Origin: Phytopythium helicoides
Taxonomy: Eukaryota; Oomycota; Peronosporomycetes; Pythiales; Pythiaceae
Assembly: GCA_024867545.1 (NCBI GenBank)
Contig: JANFNE010000021.1
Span: forward strand, 310,001-374,000
DNA: 64,000 bases
Reading direction: 5' to 3'
Under the pieces are notes generated by a model. That model worked only from the letters and a program-made list of their open reading frames with translations. It was not told where the DNA came from and searched no databases. Made by a program: the position numbers and the translations under genes. Position 1 is the first letter of the stretch. Each line of letters opens with the position of its first letter. Positions 10,733-22,226 of the stretch are shown piece after piece.

Positions 10733-12774
10733 ATGAGCGGCAGCGGGTCGCCGAGCGCGTCGCTGAGCGGGTCAGCCATGTGGGAGAAGGTGTCGCTGTC
10801 GCCGCTGGAGCTCCTGTCGGTGCAGCTGGACGCGGAGCTGCAGCAGGCCGAGCAGGCGCGCGCGGACGCGGCCCGCGCCAAGCAGAACAAGCTCGGCGTG
10901 GACCTGGACGCGGGGGCGGGCCGCGCGGCCGGCAAGTTCTCAATCGAGCTGCTGGCGCTGCGTGGCCTCGCGCAGGCGCCGGTGGAGCTCGAGGCGCAGC
11001 TCGAGCCGGCGGCGTTCGTGTCCACCATGGTCTCGCCCGTGTCGGCGTTTGAGCGCAGCGTCAAGAAGCACCAGCGCTCAAGCGCGGCGCCGCTGTGCGA
11101 CGGCGCTGCCAGCTGGCGCGAGGCGCTCGTGTACGACGGCGTCAAGAGCAAGACGTTCTCGGTGCGTGTGGCCGTGAACCGCGCGTCCAAGGTGCTCGCC
11201 GACGTGGTGCTCGGCGAGGCCGAGCTGCGCAGCGACCGCTTCTTGGACCAGCGCCCGCACGAGCTGTGGCTCGACCTGCGCGCGTCCGAGACGTCGGCGG
11301 GCGTTGCGCTGACGAAGGGTGCGTCGCTCGGCCAGCTGCTTGTCCGTGTCACGTTCGAGTACAGCGCGGTGGCTCGCCACGACCAGAGGATCGCGGCTCT
11401 CCGCACGCGCAAGCAAGAGAACGACATCAACATCGAGGTCTACAAGCAGAATGCGCAGCTGCTGAACGCGACTGCGCGCCACCCGGCCGCATTTGGGTCT
11501 GAGCCGATCAAGGCTGCACTGTACATTCCTGGCAACCGGTTCCGCGCCGAGGCGCACCACCCTGCGGCCGGTGCAGATCGCGCCACTAGCCGACAAGACT
11601 CGCATCGTGACTCCATTCGGCCGTGGCGTGGTTGTGTCTTTCCGCCCCGAGTCCAAAATGTACGTCGTGCAGCTTGATGCGCACGACGCGTCCAAGAGCT
11701 CGACTATCGCGTACCTGCGGCAGGCAGATGTGAAGGAGGAGCCTGACGAGCCGTACTTCCGCATGCACATGAAGGTGGCGACACCATACGGTGGCGGGTC
11801 ACTGGAGGAAATCCGTGTTCAAGATGGAGTTATGATTGTACAAACCGACTACGCGAAGCTGTTCATGCAGCCCAAGGACGTGTCGGTTCCTGCCAAGACG
11901 GTGAACGAGATGACCACCAAAGACTTGATTGCTGAGGCTGTCAAGCTCGCAGATGAGGGCAACGACCTCTTTCGTACCGGGTCGCTCGACGAAGCCGTGT
12001 TGAGCTATCTCCGCTCGCTGGGCTTCCTCCAGCGCGTGGACCAGGACGTGGCGACCCACAAAGAGAAGGCGACGATGCTGCAGACGATGATCCGGTGCCA
12101 CCTGAACATCTCGGCGTGCAAGCTGAGGCAGGACGCGTATGTGGACGCTGAGATTGCGAGTACGAACGCGCTGAGCATCCTGAACGTGCTGTCAGAGAAC
12201 CGCGCTGGCAACGTGGTGACGTGGATGGGTCGCCTAGGGCTCTCGGACCAACTCATGTTCGAGGACTGGCCCTCCAAGGCGCGCTTCCGCCGCGCTCAGG
12301 CGTGCGTCAAGCAGGGCAAGTACGTGGACGCCAAGCAGGACCTGCTGGTGGCGGTCAAGCTGTCGCCCAAGGATAAGTCGTGCCGCGCGCTCCTGGAGCG
12401 CGTGACGCAGCTGCTCGACAAGCAGAAGCGCGACGAGAAGAAAGCGTGGGGCGGCATCTTCGAAAACATTTCGGAAGACAAGCAGGTCACGGCCGAGACC
12501 ATTACGAAGGCCAACCAGCAGAAGCAGCAGCAGTCGATGGCGTCCGCAACCGCGACCACTACCACCACTACCACGGCTACCTCGACCAGCGAGTCGTCCA
12601 TCTTCACGCGCAAGTCCAAGCGCCAGCGCGAGCTCGAGAAGCAGCGCGCGGCCGCGAGCGAGACGGCCGCCGACCCGTGGTATCTGTCGGCTCCCCGCGC
12701 TCGCGGCCGCTTCGGTCTTGACCGCCGGCGTCGCGGCCGTCGCGCTGCTGGCGCTCAAGCCCAAGAGCTCGTAG
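10733..12774 (+). CDS. C2-like and TPR-domain protein with C-terminal membrane anchor
   Basis: The N-terminal third resembles a C2 domain (KFSIELLALRGLAQAP ... TFSVRVAVNRAS ... LGQLLVRVTFEYSAV). Near 11570 a one-base frame change leads into TPFGRGVVVSF-type beta repeats, followed by a TPR region (EAVKLADEGNDLFRTGSLDEA ... ARFRRAQACVKQGKYVDAKQ) laid out as in FKBP-type immunophilins and similar co-chaperones. The C-terminus is Gln/Thr-rich, then basic. After a further one-base change near 12690 it ends with a hydrophobic helix (SVLTAGVAAVALLAL) and KPKSS before TAG at 12772-12774. That end is typical of a tail-anchored protein facing the cytosol from the ER or mitochondrial outer membrane. No peptidyl-prolyl isomerase domain is recognised. 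A two-gene reading (break at 11570) is less likely because no start or promoter is visible there. Confidence 0.6.
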
Positions 12775-14388
12775 ACGCCTCGAGGTCCGCCCGGCTTGCT
12801 CCATCGACAGCCAGCTGCCGCTCGGGCTGCAGGCGCCCGACCGGGAGCGCGCCAACTCGGTAGGATCTTGTTGCCGCGCGGACGGAGTGATGGTAGAGAG
12901 CGAGCGCGAGTCGCAGCTGCGGGCATCCCGCGGTTAGCACGTTGCCGTCCCGCGGTTAGCTCACGACGGTGGCTGCGAGCGGGAGAGCGGGAGCGCAACA
13001 AGATCGCAGAGGAAATGGTATCTTAGTAGGGCAGCGCGGTGGCGAACAGCTGGTCTGGCGGTGTGTGGCTGCTCGACGCGCGATGGCGCGCCGGTCGGGG
13101 CCGCCAGGGGCACTTAATGTAGTTCTGTCACGGCAATTCGCAAGTTGATTCGCATCACGGCGTGACGACGCGAAAATTCGCGCGCCCGGCGCCAACCATT
13201 CGATGCGCCCACACATGTACTGTAACAGCTGCCGCGCACCGCTTCGCGCGCATCGCCTGGATGCGCGCTTGCTGGATATGAGCTGGCTTACAACAGCGCG
13301 ACTGCCAACTCTCGGAAGGTTGCCGCGGAACGCGGCGTGTCGACGGTCGGACCTAGCAGAGTGATGGTCGAGTTGTCTAGGGCCTCGTCTGCGCCGCTGA
13401 CGCCACCTGGTGACGGGTCGCTTCAACAACAACAAAACGGAATCAAGTTTGCAACCTTGCCGAACGATGGAAAAGCGGCGGCAAAGGGATCAAGAGTCAG
13501 CGCGGCGGCGCCACGCTCGCGCCAAGCGCTGCGCGAGCGGCACGACACGGCCGGCGCGAAATTTGGCCGAGACGACAGGCGGCTGCCCGCCGGCATAGTG
13601 TAGCGAAGGCGCCGGTTTTCCTTGGCAAGCATGCGAGTACCATGCGACCCCCAACATCCAGCGTGAACCCCCCTGATACGCGCCCGCCGTTAGCAAGAAG
13701 CTACCTCGTGCAGCCCCGTCCCAGGCTGGCGGCAACGTGCGATTCAACTTGGCGAAAAAGATCCGACCATTATCAGGCGTAAAACGACGTGTAAAACGCC
13801 GGCGCGCCATCTTCCGACGTCGCGAGGCTCCTCCTCCGCTTCAGAATCGCCGTCTCCGCCGTCGCCGCCGCCGCCTGTCAAAGGGCGTCCTCCCGTCGCC
13901 GACGCGCAAATCGGAGGGCAACCCTTCACTAAAACGGCGCGCGGCGCGCAGCCGTTACCTATGGCGCGTTCGACCGCCGTCCGCTAAAGCTTCCGGGTTT
14001 TTCGCACAATTCCGCGCTGCGGGATCTTCCTTCTTTCCTTTTTTATAAAACGCGAGGGGGGGGGGGGGAAGTACGCGGCCGCCAGCGACGGCGGGCAGAG
14101 CTTATCGCGCCGCGCCGCGCCGCGCCAGCACGTCCTCGCTCGGCATTTCCCATCTCGCTGCCTCGCGCTCAAGCAGCCGGCCGGGTGTGTGGCTGCGCCC
14201 GACGCGCGCGGCGGAGAATACAGCGAGAGTCGGAGGCGTCGAGATCGACCGCCTATCGTCCCAACTAGCGCGCGACGCCGAGAGGCTGCCAGCTGTTCGC
14301 GCGCCTCGATCCTTCTTTCCTTCCCTCCCTCCCTTCTCCACGTGCCACGCCTCGCCGCTCTTGATCGCGGGCCACCGCGCTCACGACG
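12775..14388. other. 1.6 kb gene-poor region before the Pumilio gene
   Basis: GC-rich with no open frame showing recognisable protein features. It contains TTTTATAAAA at about 14040-14049 followed at once by a run of about 14 G (14056-14069), and several pyrimidine-rich tracts just upstream of 14389. Presumably it holds the promoter and leader of the Pumilio gene and the 3' end of the TPR gene. Nothing else supportable. Confidence 0.4.
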
Positions 14389-17167
14389 ATGGGTCAGATC
14401 GACACCAACCCGGCCAAGCAGAAGCGGATGGCCGACACCCCGGTTGCGCAGGACGGACTGCACTCCGAAAAGCCGCGCCACCTCGGCAGTCCTGTCGAGC
14501 CCGTGCGTGTCAAGCTGCAAGACCCCATCGGCTACCTCGCGGACGGGCTGCTCGCGTCCAACGTGTGGACGTCTGAGGGCATCACCGGCGCCCCGCGACT
14601 CTTCCAGCGCCGCGGCCCACCATCCGCGTCCAACAACAGCTCGCCCACCGACTCGCCCGGTCACTCGACGAGCAGCGGAGATGGCTCGCACAAGTCACCC
14701 GACACCCAACCATGCGACAACCAGATCGAGCACCTCTCGCCGCTCGACGAATCGGTGGATGCAGCGACGGATCCGCGCACTTCCTGGCTGGCGCAAGCAG
14801 TCTCGGACGAAGGTAAGCGGACCTGCCCGTTGCTTTTCTTGCAGATGGCGATTCTCGAACTGTTCCGAGCAACCGACGCACTGACCTTCAACGCTCGCCC
14901 CCTTTTCGCAGACGGAAAATGACCAGATCTCCGAAAACCAGCAGCTCGAAAGCAGGCTCATTTTCGTTGGATATGGTGCGGCGGTCGCATCGATCGATTC
15001 CTGGCGCGCGCCGATGACTCATTCGCGTTTTCGTTCTGATGTGGTGTGTGCAGGCGGAGGAGGCTAGTGGCTCGCGTGGACCCAACACCCACGGCAGCGA
15101 GTTCGACTGGAAGGGCCCGAGCGAAGACTTTCGCGCGCAGCCAGCTGGGTGACGTCAACCCAGACACGCTGAGCCCTGCGAGCTCACCTGGAAAGTCTGG
15201 CTCGCTGTCGGACTCGTCATACGACACCGACTCGGGATTTCCTCGCCAGAGCTCCATCCACTCGCGTAGCTCCTCGCGAGGAGACCTCCAAGAGTCTGAC
15301 TCCGCCTGCCTGCCCCCGCCTCCTGGCTTGTCGCTGATGGATCGAATCCAGGAAGACTTTCCCCGCACGCCGTCGCCTGTGTTCGGTTCGACATTTTCCT
15401 CGAGCGCCGGTATGAGTGCCACATCCCGCGCGCTGCAAGACAGAGACAACCAAGTGACGAGTGCCACGCGCGTATTGAGCCAGCTTCGACTCGGCGACTT
15501 CAAGGAGTTCACTCCGCAGTCGAGCTATGCCAAGTACCAGGTGGACGACATGGTGCGTCAACAACATCGCTGTCCACTTCCAGAGCCTGGCTTCGCCTCA
15601 GCGAGAAGCAGTCATCCGTTTTCTCCTGTAGCTCCAGTGCAGCCACCATTTACGAGCTCTTTGCTCGCAAGTATCCAGCAGTCGCAGTCAGTTTCCGTGA
15701 GCGGATACTCCCAGCTAGGGAACCCCGTTCCTCCTCCTCGCTGGTTTCCATCCGAGGATCGGTTTCGCGACACCAAGCTCGCCGTTCCTGTCTGCCCCCA
15801 CTAGCCTTGGTGGCGGAACGTTCGGCCCTCCGTCTGGAGTGAACTACCGTGTGAACCATGGATATGTGCATGAAAGCCCGTTTGCGATCCGCCCCAACGA
15901 CCAAATGATGAAGAGCCACCATTTGGGAGCTGGGTTCCGTGACGACCCGTACGACCGTGTGGATTTGGCATACGGACGCCGCCCCGCGTATCACCGGTAC
16001 AAGTCTCCAGGAGGACGCCGCAGTGACCACGAGTACTTCCACCCGGTCGCGCATTCTTACTCTTCGAACAGTCTCTTGGAGGAGTTCAACTCTGCTCCAA
16101 AGTCTGACCGATGGGAGCTGTCGACAATCAAGGGCCATTTGCTCCTTTTCGCCAAGGACCAAAGCGGCTCGCGGTTCATTCAGCAAAAGCTTGAAAAGGC
16201 AGACGAGCGCATCAAGCAAGAAGCTTTTGCAGAGATTTACCCCAACTGCCTCCTGCTCATGACGGACGTGTTCGGCAACTACGTTATCCAGAAGTTTCTC
16301 GAGTACGGCACACTCCATCAGCAAAAGCTTCTCGTGGAAAAGATGACGGAGAACATGCTGAGTTTGGCACTTCAGGTGTACGGCTGTCGCGTGATCCAGC
16401 GCGCTCTGGAAGTGACGCAGGTCGAGGAACAGCTTGCGCTGATCCAGCAGCTTCACGGCCACGTCATGAAATGCGTCGTCGACCAGAATGGCAACCACGT
16501 GCTGCAGAAGTGCGTCGAGGCTGCATCGTGGAAGCGCCGCATGGAGCGCGGCGACTTGCTGTCGCCGCTGCCAGCGGTCCAAGGCAGCGATATCCAGTTT
16601 ATCATTGACAGCTTTGTGGGTCATGCAGCGTCGTTGTCGATGCATTCCTATGGCTGCCGCGTAGTTCAGCGTGTGCTAGAGCACTGTTCACCGGAGCAGA
16701 CGCGTCCGATCCTGAGCGAGATAATCTTCAAGTGCCGCGATTTGATCAAGGACCAGTTCGGCAATTACGTCGTGCAGCACGTCGTCAGTCACGGCGATCC
16801 GGAGCAGCGCGCCGTCATCAAGCAGACGGTGTTCCCCGAGATCGCTCGCTGGAGCCAACACAAGTATGCGAGCAACGTAGTCGAGTCGTGCCTCGAACAT
16901 GCGTCCAAGGCGGAGATCAGCCGACTGATCGACTTCATCCTTCAGTGTGATGAGACTGGGTCGTCGTGCGCGCTGCTGCCCATGATGAAGCACATGTACG
17001 GCAACTACGTCGTGCAGAAGCTCATGGACCGCGCAGACGAGTGCGACCGTGACCGCATAGTGTGCATCATTCGGCACAACGCCGACTACCTCAAGCGCTT
17101 CACGTTCGGCAAGCATGTGCTGGGCCGCCTCGAGCGCGCACCGTCGCCACCACCGGCGTACTACTGA
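14389..17167 (+). CDS. Pumilio/PUF-family RNA-binding protein
   Basis: Binds 3' UTRs and controls mRNA stability or translation. The N-terminal half is low complexity (Ser/Pro-rich). It is split by introns at about 14813-14911 and 14976-15053 (GT-AG; the first join needs a one-base adjustment) and shows one-base frame changes near 15140 and 15560-15830. The C-terminal open frame (15839-17167) contains eight PUF repeats. The recognition helices read SRFIQ, NYVIQ, CRVIQ, NHVLQ, CRVVQ, NYVVQ, SNVVE and NYVVQ, the same base-reading side chains in the same order as animal Pumilio. The protein ends PPPAYY, TGA at 17165-17167. The start at 14389 is the first ATG of the open first exon. Family identity is very strong; the N-terminal gene model is approximate. 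Confidence 0.92.
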
Positions 17168-17697
17168 CCCACCTGCGTGAGCGACGATGGACTATACGAT
17201 CGGGCAGCGGCGCGGCGCAACTCGGCGCTGTATAAGCAAGCACTAGGAGGGCGAGCGTGCGGGCGACGGGCTGCTGCGGTGGACAAGCGACAGTGTGATA
17301 GTGTGGTGAGCGTGGGAGAGGTGACGCCTTTTGCGGGCGTCGCGGCATGTCGGTCGGTTGGTCAATGTGGTGAGTGTGCGTGTGTGTGTTCGCGAGCAGC
17401 TTCCTTCGGCCACGAGCAAGGAGAAACCAACAACAAAAAAGTCAGCCGAGTACGTACGATACGACAATAAAAACCTTAGGCTTCTACCCTCAATACCTGC
17501 GATGCGGTGCCGAGCGCTTTCTTGCGACGGCAAGCGCAGCGCAAGACGCAGAGCCTACATTTCGGAGATCTGTCAGGGAGGCTTCCCTCTTCTGTAGCAA
17601 GGAGATTGTACTGGCATAAAAGGCCCAACGTTTCACAGATCTCTTCAAGTGCCTCTCATTCCTGAATGGGTGCATGCATCCGGCAAAATCTACCTAC
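17168..17697. other. Convergent 3' region
   Basis: Lies between the tail-to-tail Pumilio (+) and amine oxidase (-) genes. An AATAAA-type signal is present at about 17466 (acaataaaaacc), likely the Pumilio polyadenylation signal. No gene seen. Confidence 0.4.
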
Positions 17698-17700
17698 GAT

Positions 17701-19583
17701 CTACTCCAGCGCCGCCGCGACTTGCAGTGCTGCTCGAGCGCCAGTGTCCATGGACGCGTGCACTGACATGCCGGGCTGCTCAAAGGCAGTCGCCTCACCG
17801 GCGAAGAAGATGCGGTCGTCCACCGGCTCCGCGAGGTTCTGCGAGGCGTCATCGCTCTGGCCGACGCGCGGGAAGCTGTATCCGCCCCGCACGTACTCGA
17901 CGTCGCCCCAGTCGAGGTATTTGCCCTTGACGAAGCAGCGCGTCGCGGGCGTCGGGTCGTCCACGGTGCCGTAGATGTCATCGAGCTGCTTCACGAACCG
18001 ATCGACGATGTCGCTCTCCTTGTACTGCGTGAGTCGCGCAGCCGTCTCAGCGCCGGCAAATCCGGTCACCAGATACTGAGGGGCGGCGCTATCGGCCGGA
18101 GGAGAGTAAGACTCATCGTCGTGCAGCTGCAGCTCGCCGACGCCGTGCGTGCTGTTGACCCAGAACTCTGGCAGGAACGTGTGCGAGCAGATGACGCCGT
18201 GCGTGTCGGCGGGCCAGAAGGAGTTCGACATGTGCAGAAGCACTTTTCCCGCGCGGTTCATGCCGAACGACTCGGCCGCCTCAACCTTGCGCTGCGGAAG
18301 CGGAGGCTCGTACGCGATGTCCTTGAAAACGGAGATGGCGACAGTCACAACGAGCTTGGTGCATGATAGCGCCTCGCCGGTGGTCTTGTTGAGGAGCACG
18401 ATGCGACCAGGGTCCGAGTAGTCGACACTGCCAACGGGCCACGACAACTTGGTGGTCACGCCCTTGGCGAAGTGCTGCACAAACCGCTCAAATGTCGGCA
18501 GCACGCGGAAGTCTCCCTCATCCTCAAGTTCGATCCACTGCTTTTCATACCGGCATGTGATGCGCATCGAAATGTCACGCAGCGGACCGCCTGCCGTGTT
18601 GGCGTACCCGGCATCTGCCAGCGCCATCATGGACTCGGACAGCTCACAGTCCTTGGCAAAGTAGTCGAGCATCGACTTGCCGCTCGGTACGTCCTCAACG
18701 CGAATATCAGGCTCGCTCAACGCCGACACGGAGTCATTGAAGTGCTGGAACTCGGGGTCGTCGCTGTCGTGAGCCAGCATGCGCTTCTGGTCGCCGAGGT
18801 AGTAATACCCCACGCCTCCATCAGGCGCTGGGTCGGTCGGGCCGCCATCAGCCTAGAAATGTCGAGTGTGAAAGTTAGCTTCTGGAGCTCAAGCAACGTT
18901 CGTAAAAAAAGTTGTGGGGGCTGAAGCGCAGCGTTTTCAAGACTACCAAAGACATGTATCATATAGAAACGTGTGGTGGAATGTGTGAGTCCAGACTGAC
19001 TTCGCCGAGGTGGAGGCGCGCAGAGATTCGATGGCCCAAGAACTGGGCCGCCGACTGCGCGCATGGCGGGCAACACGGAGCTGCCCAGCCGCGGCGATGC
19101 TAATTAAGGAGACACTTTGCTCTCGCATTCGTATGAAGGCCAAAAGATTATTGCGGCAATCAGTGGCTGATTAATCGATGCTGAGGACATGAAGGCAACG
19201 CAGGATATGCAGCAATGAACAGTTCATGCACAGATAGACAGCCAGCGCCGCGCCCGCCCCCTCCCAAGGACTGACTAACGCACCTGCGCCCAAGTGAAAA
19301 TCTCGCGCAGTGCCCAATGCTCGCGCTCGGCCAATCGCGTGAGCGACGTGTTGGCGCCATGCAGGAACTCGGCGCCGACCTCGACCGTCATGCCTGGGAT
19401 GAACTCGCGATCGCCCAGGATGCGCCCGCCAATGCGGTCCATGGCGTCGACCACGAGCACATCCTTCACGCCGAGCTCCGCCACCAGGTCGTGTGCGCAT
19501 CGCAGACCGGCGATACCCGCGCCGATGACGATAACGTCGTGGTGCTCGGTCGGCTGCTGGAGCTCCTGGACCCCCATGGTCAA
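17701..19583 (-). CDS. Flavin-containing amine oxidase (polyamine/monoamine oxidase family)
   Basis: FAD-dependent oxidation of an amine, possibly a polyamine; the substrate cannot be told from sequence. Exon 1 (19583-19284) has the dinucleotide-binding motif VIVIGAGIAGLRCAHDL and RIGGRI about 35 residues later, the usual start of this family. An intron of about 431 bp (19283-18853, GT-AG) joins in frame (FTWAQ / ADGGPTDPAP). Exon 2 carries the substrate domain and the C-terminal FAD signature RIFFAGEATAF ... GMSVHASMDTGARAA. The intron is much longer than others in the window. No frame errors were seen. There is no clear N-terminal signal; a cytosolic or peroxisomal enzyme is possible, but the C-terminus (AAALE) is not a classic PTS1. 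Confidence 0.9.
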
Positions 19584-19838
19584 GTCTCAAACTGACGAGG
19601 GCAAGCCATTGGCTGGCTTTCGAGAGCGCGGGGAGGGAGGGAGAGGCTGGCTGCAGGTGGTGAGGGCGAGGCAGATTCCGCCATGCGATAGAAATCCGCG
19701 CTTTTCGGTCAAAGCGTCAAGACGGCGACTCGAAAACCACTGGCTGGGAGAACGCGGCACTATTTCATACTTAAATCAAGTGAGAGAGGTCACTGCTCAG
19801 AGGGAGAGCTGACGTTTTCTGCGACGTGTGGAGAATGG

Positions 19839-21073
19839 CTACACTTCAACGCTATCCGAGTCAGAGAGCGAGAGGTCTGGGGCGCTGGCGCGGTGGATCG
19901 GAAGCATGCCGCTGATCTCGAGGCGCGGTAAAACAAAGCCTTGGTCTTCGTGGTTTGGTTTGGCTGAAATGTCGCCACCGCTCGCGTGCGGGGCCTTGCC
20001 GAGAAGCAAGAGCACGCCGCTGGTCGCAAGTCCACAACCGAGACCAAAGAGCGCAGCTGAGTCCAGGTTGTACAACGAGGCCTCGTTAAAATAAACCAAG
20101 CCATTCAGCAGGTTGGAGATGATGATGAAGACGTGGTACGGCGGCACGAACTTGAGTGTGCCGAAGAACTTCAATCCCGTGCTCATGAGCTTGAGTTGGA
20201 AGACGACGCACACGACGGCACCTGCAATGAGCAACCACACGACTGGGCGCTCTAAGATTGCTTTCACAGTTGCTCTCTCGTGTGCAGCTCTTAAGCACCT
20301 CGACCGCACACTTGACGCACAGACTTGAGAAACCGCTCATGACACCAGCCCCGATAGAATAGCAACAGAGTCCCCAATCGGGAGCTTTGCAAACGGTGGA
20401 AGGTAACATAGCCAAACGAGACAATCGCAAGCGACAGCAACGTGACCAAGTAGATGACTGGGAAATAGGAGCGAAGGAACAGCTGCCGTAGCCTCTTAAG
20501 GTCGACGAATTGCAGCTGGATACTTGTCATGCCGACACCAACCATAGCGACTGAAACGCCGAGACCACGAGCACAGTCGCAACGACATCAAACTTGGTGA
20601 CGCGCTCCTCGAGTACAGTGCAAGGCAAGCGCTCCGTTGAAGATGAGCGTGAGTGCTGCGAACGGTGCTGTCACGCTCTGACCGAGCAAGGAGAGGTTCA
20701 CAACGGCCGAGACAGAGCCGCATGCCAGCAGCGCGATGCCGATGGAGACGAGGGGCATCTTCTTTGGAGTCTGAGGTGAAGTCGACGCTCTAATGTCTCG
20801 GTTTGAGAGCGTAAGCTGATCGTAATGATGGCCGAGACGCTGTGCGCAGTAGCCGCACGCCGTCTGGAGACTTCCGACGACGGCGTTGACAACTCCAACG
20901 ACCAACAGCGTCGGCTCGTACTGGAGCAGCGACGAGTGAGTCGAAGAGTGCGCGACAAGCGCGAGCACCACGAAAGAGACAGCCGCGAACGCGAGGCTCA
21001 GGAGCGCAATGATCACGAAGCAGCGCGGCAGTGCGCGCCACTGGTGATAGCCGGCAATCAATTTAGTGGACAT
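19839..21073 (-). CDS. Multi-span membrane protein, NIPA-like (drug/metabolite transporter superfamily)
   Basis: About eight or nine hydrophobic segments are readable across three frames, for example VIIALLSLAFAAVSFVVLAL, LVSIGIALLACGSVSAVVNL, GQSVTAPFAALTLIFNGALA, VIYLVTLLSLAIVSFGY, WLLIAGAVVCVVFQL and LFGLGCGLATSGVLLLLG. The segment after the third helix resembles the N-terminal part of the NIPA magnesium-transporter family, a branch of the drug/metabolite transporters. Frame changes near 20600, 20420 and 20300 are of the one-base type common here. The start is taken at MSTKLIAG (21073). The C-terminal tail is polar with a Ser/Asp cluster (LSLSDSDSVEV). Substrate not determined. Confidence 0.6.
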
Positions 21074-21676
21074 ACACCGAATCAATAGCCGTCATGTGAA
21101 ACTGAGCTCACCCACGGAAGACTAGTAGCCGACATCATGCGATGCCTCGCAACGCTCGGCACCGGCAAAGCCTAAGTGGTGAGCGAGTGCGTCCTTTCTC
21201 CAAGAGGATCACTTCAACCTCGAAGATTCGGATCCTGTATTGGTCGAAAGTGGAGATTCGGCCCCTGTTTCAGCCAATCATAATACACGTTGGCGCATTG
21301 TCGAGACACCAGCATGGTGCCTACCTCAGTAGACAGCGCTGGGATCCAAGGCCTCTTGACACGTCCCCACCTGAGCTCAAGCTCATGGCCACATGTGCCT
21401 GTAGTCCCGTCAATGCTGGTGATGTCATGCGTTGCCACGACACCGTCGGCGATCGACGCATTTTGTCGTGAAAGAGAGCGTCACTCCTGTTGTTCCATGT
21501 TTTTATCCAATCAAAAGTCTCTATTACCACGTGCGTGCTTCCCATTGGTCAGATAAACCAGCTGGTTCAACGTGAAAAACCTCAAATCTCAGGTGTTACC
21601 TCGCTACAGTGACAAGTCGAGGGAGAGGGAGATGCGATGCTAATCAAAAATCCCTAAAGCTCCCTCCTCCCCCTCT
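21074..21676. other. Divergent intergenic region (NIPA-like / ACBP)
   Basis: About 0.6 kb with CCAATCA-type motifs near 21275 and 21506 on the plus strand and no protein-like open frame. Probably the two promoters; nothing else identified. Confidence 0.35.
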
Positions 21677-21690
21677 TCATTCCTCGATTT
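21677..21690 (+). promoter_or_regulatory. Candidate oomycete initiator core promoter of ACBP gene
   Basis: TCATTCCTCGATTT resembles the oomycete Inr plus flanking promoter region consensus (YCATTYY N CAWTTT) with one mismatch. It lies 45 bp before the ACBP start codon, a usual distance. Confidence 0.45.
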
Positions 21691-21734
21691 GCCGTCGACG
21701 TCTCCAGCCTCCCAGTTCTCCAGCCCTCAGCTCC

Positions 21735-22068
21735 ATGTCGGACCTCCAGGCCCAGTTCGAAGCCGCCGCCGCCGAGGCCAAGGCCTTCACCAAGCCCAAC
21801 GTGCGACTGCGGCTTCTGGGAGTGCATTTCTGGAGACGTTGTGCTCATTGCTGTGGTTTTTGTGCAGACCAACGAGGAGAAGCTGGCGCTGTACGCGCTG
21901 TACAAGCAGGCGACGGTGGGCGACAACGAGACGGCCAAGCCGGGCATGTTCGACCTGACGGGCAAGGCCAAGTGGTCCGCCTGGGCCGACAAGAAGGGCC
22001 TGTCCAAGGAGGACGCCATGAAGGCCTACATTGAGGAGGTCAACAAGCAGAAGGCCGTCTACGCCTAA
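21735..22068 (+). CDS. Acyl-CoA-binding protein (ACBP)
   Basis: Small cytosolic carrier of long-chain acyl-CoA esters. Exon 1 is 21735-21800 ([18 protein letters not shown]). A 67 bp GT-AG intron follows (21801-21867), and exon 2 runs to TAA at 22066-22068, giving about 88 residues, the normal family length. Family motifs are present: [18 protein letters not shown] and [19 protein letters not shown], including the conserved Tyr and Lys residues of the ligand pocket. An AATAAA signal follows about 95 bp after the stop. The gene is free of frame errors. Confident. Confidence 0.95.
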
Positions 22069-22226
22069 GCTCCCTGGCCCCTTGAGCAAGCCACAGCGCT
22101 AGCCTCTCTAGCATTTTGATCCACGTCGAAGTCTGAGCATGGAAAGCATCGAAACGCCAAGAAAAATAAAACCCATCGTGCGTGTATCAACTCTGTGGAG
22201 AGCACTTCGTTTGTGCAACCTGCCGA

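Noticed and set aside
13337..14048. Open frames in the GC-rich region before the Pumilio gene
   Set aside because: High GC lowers stop frequency; frames overlap on both strands without recognisable motifs.
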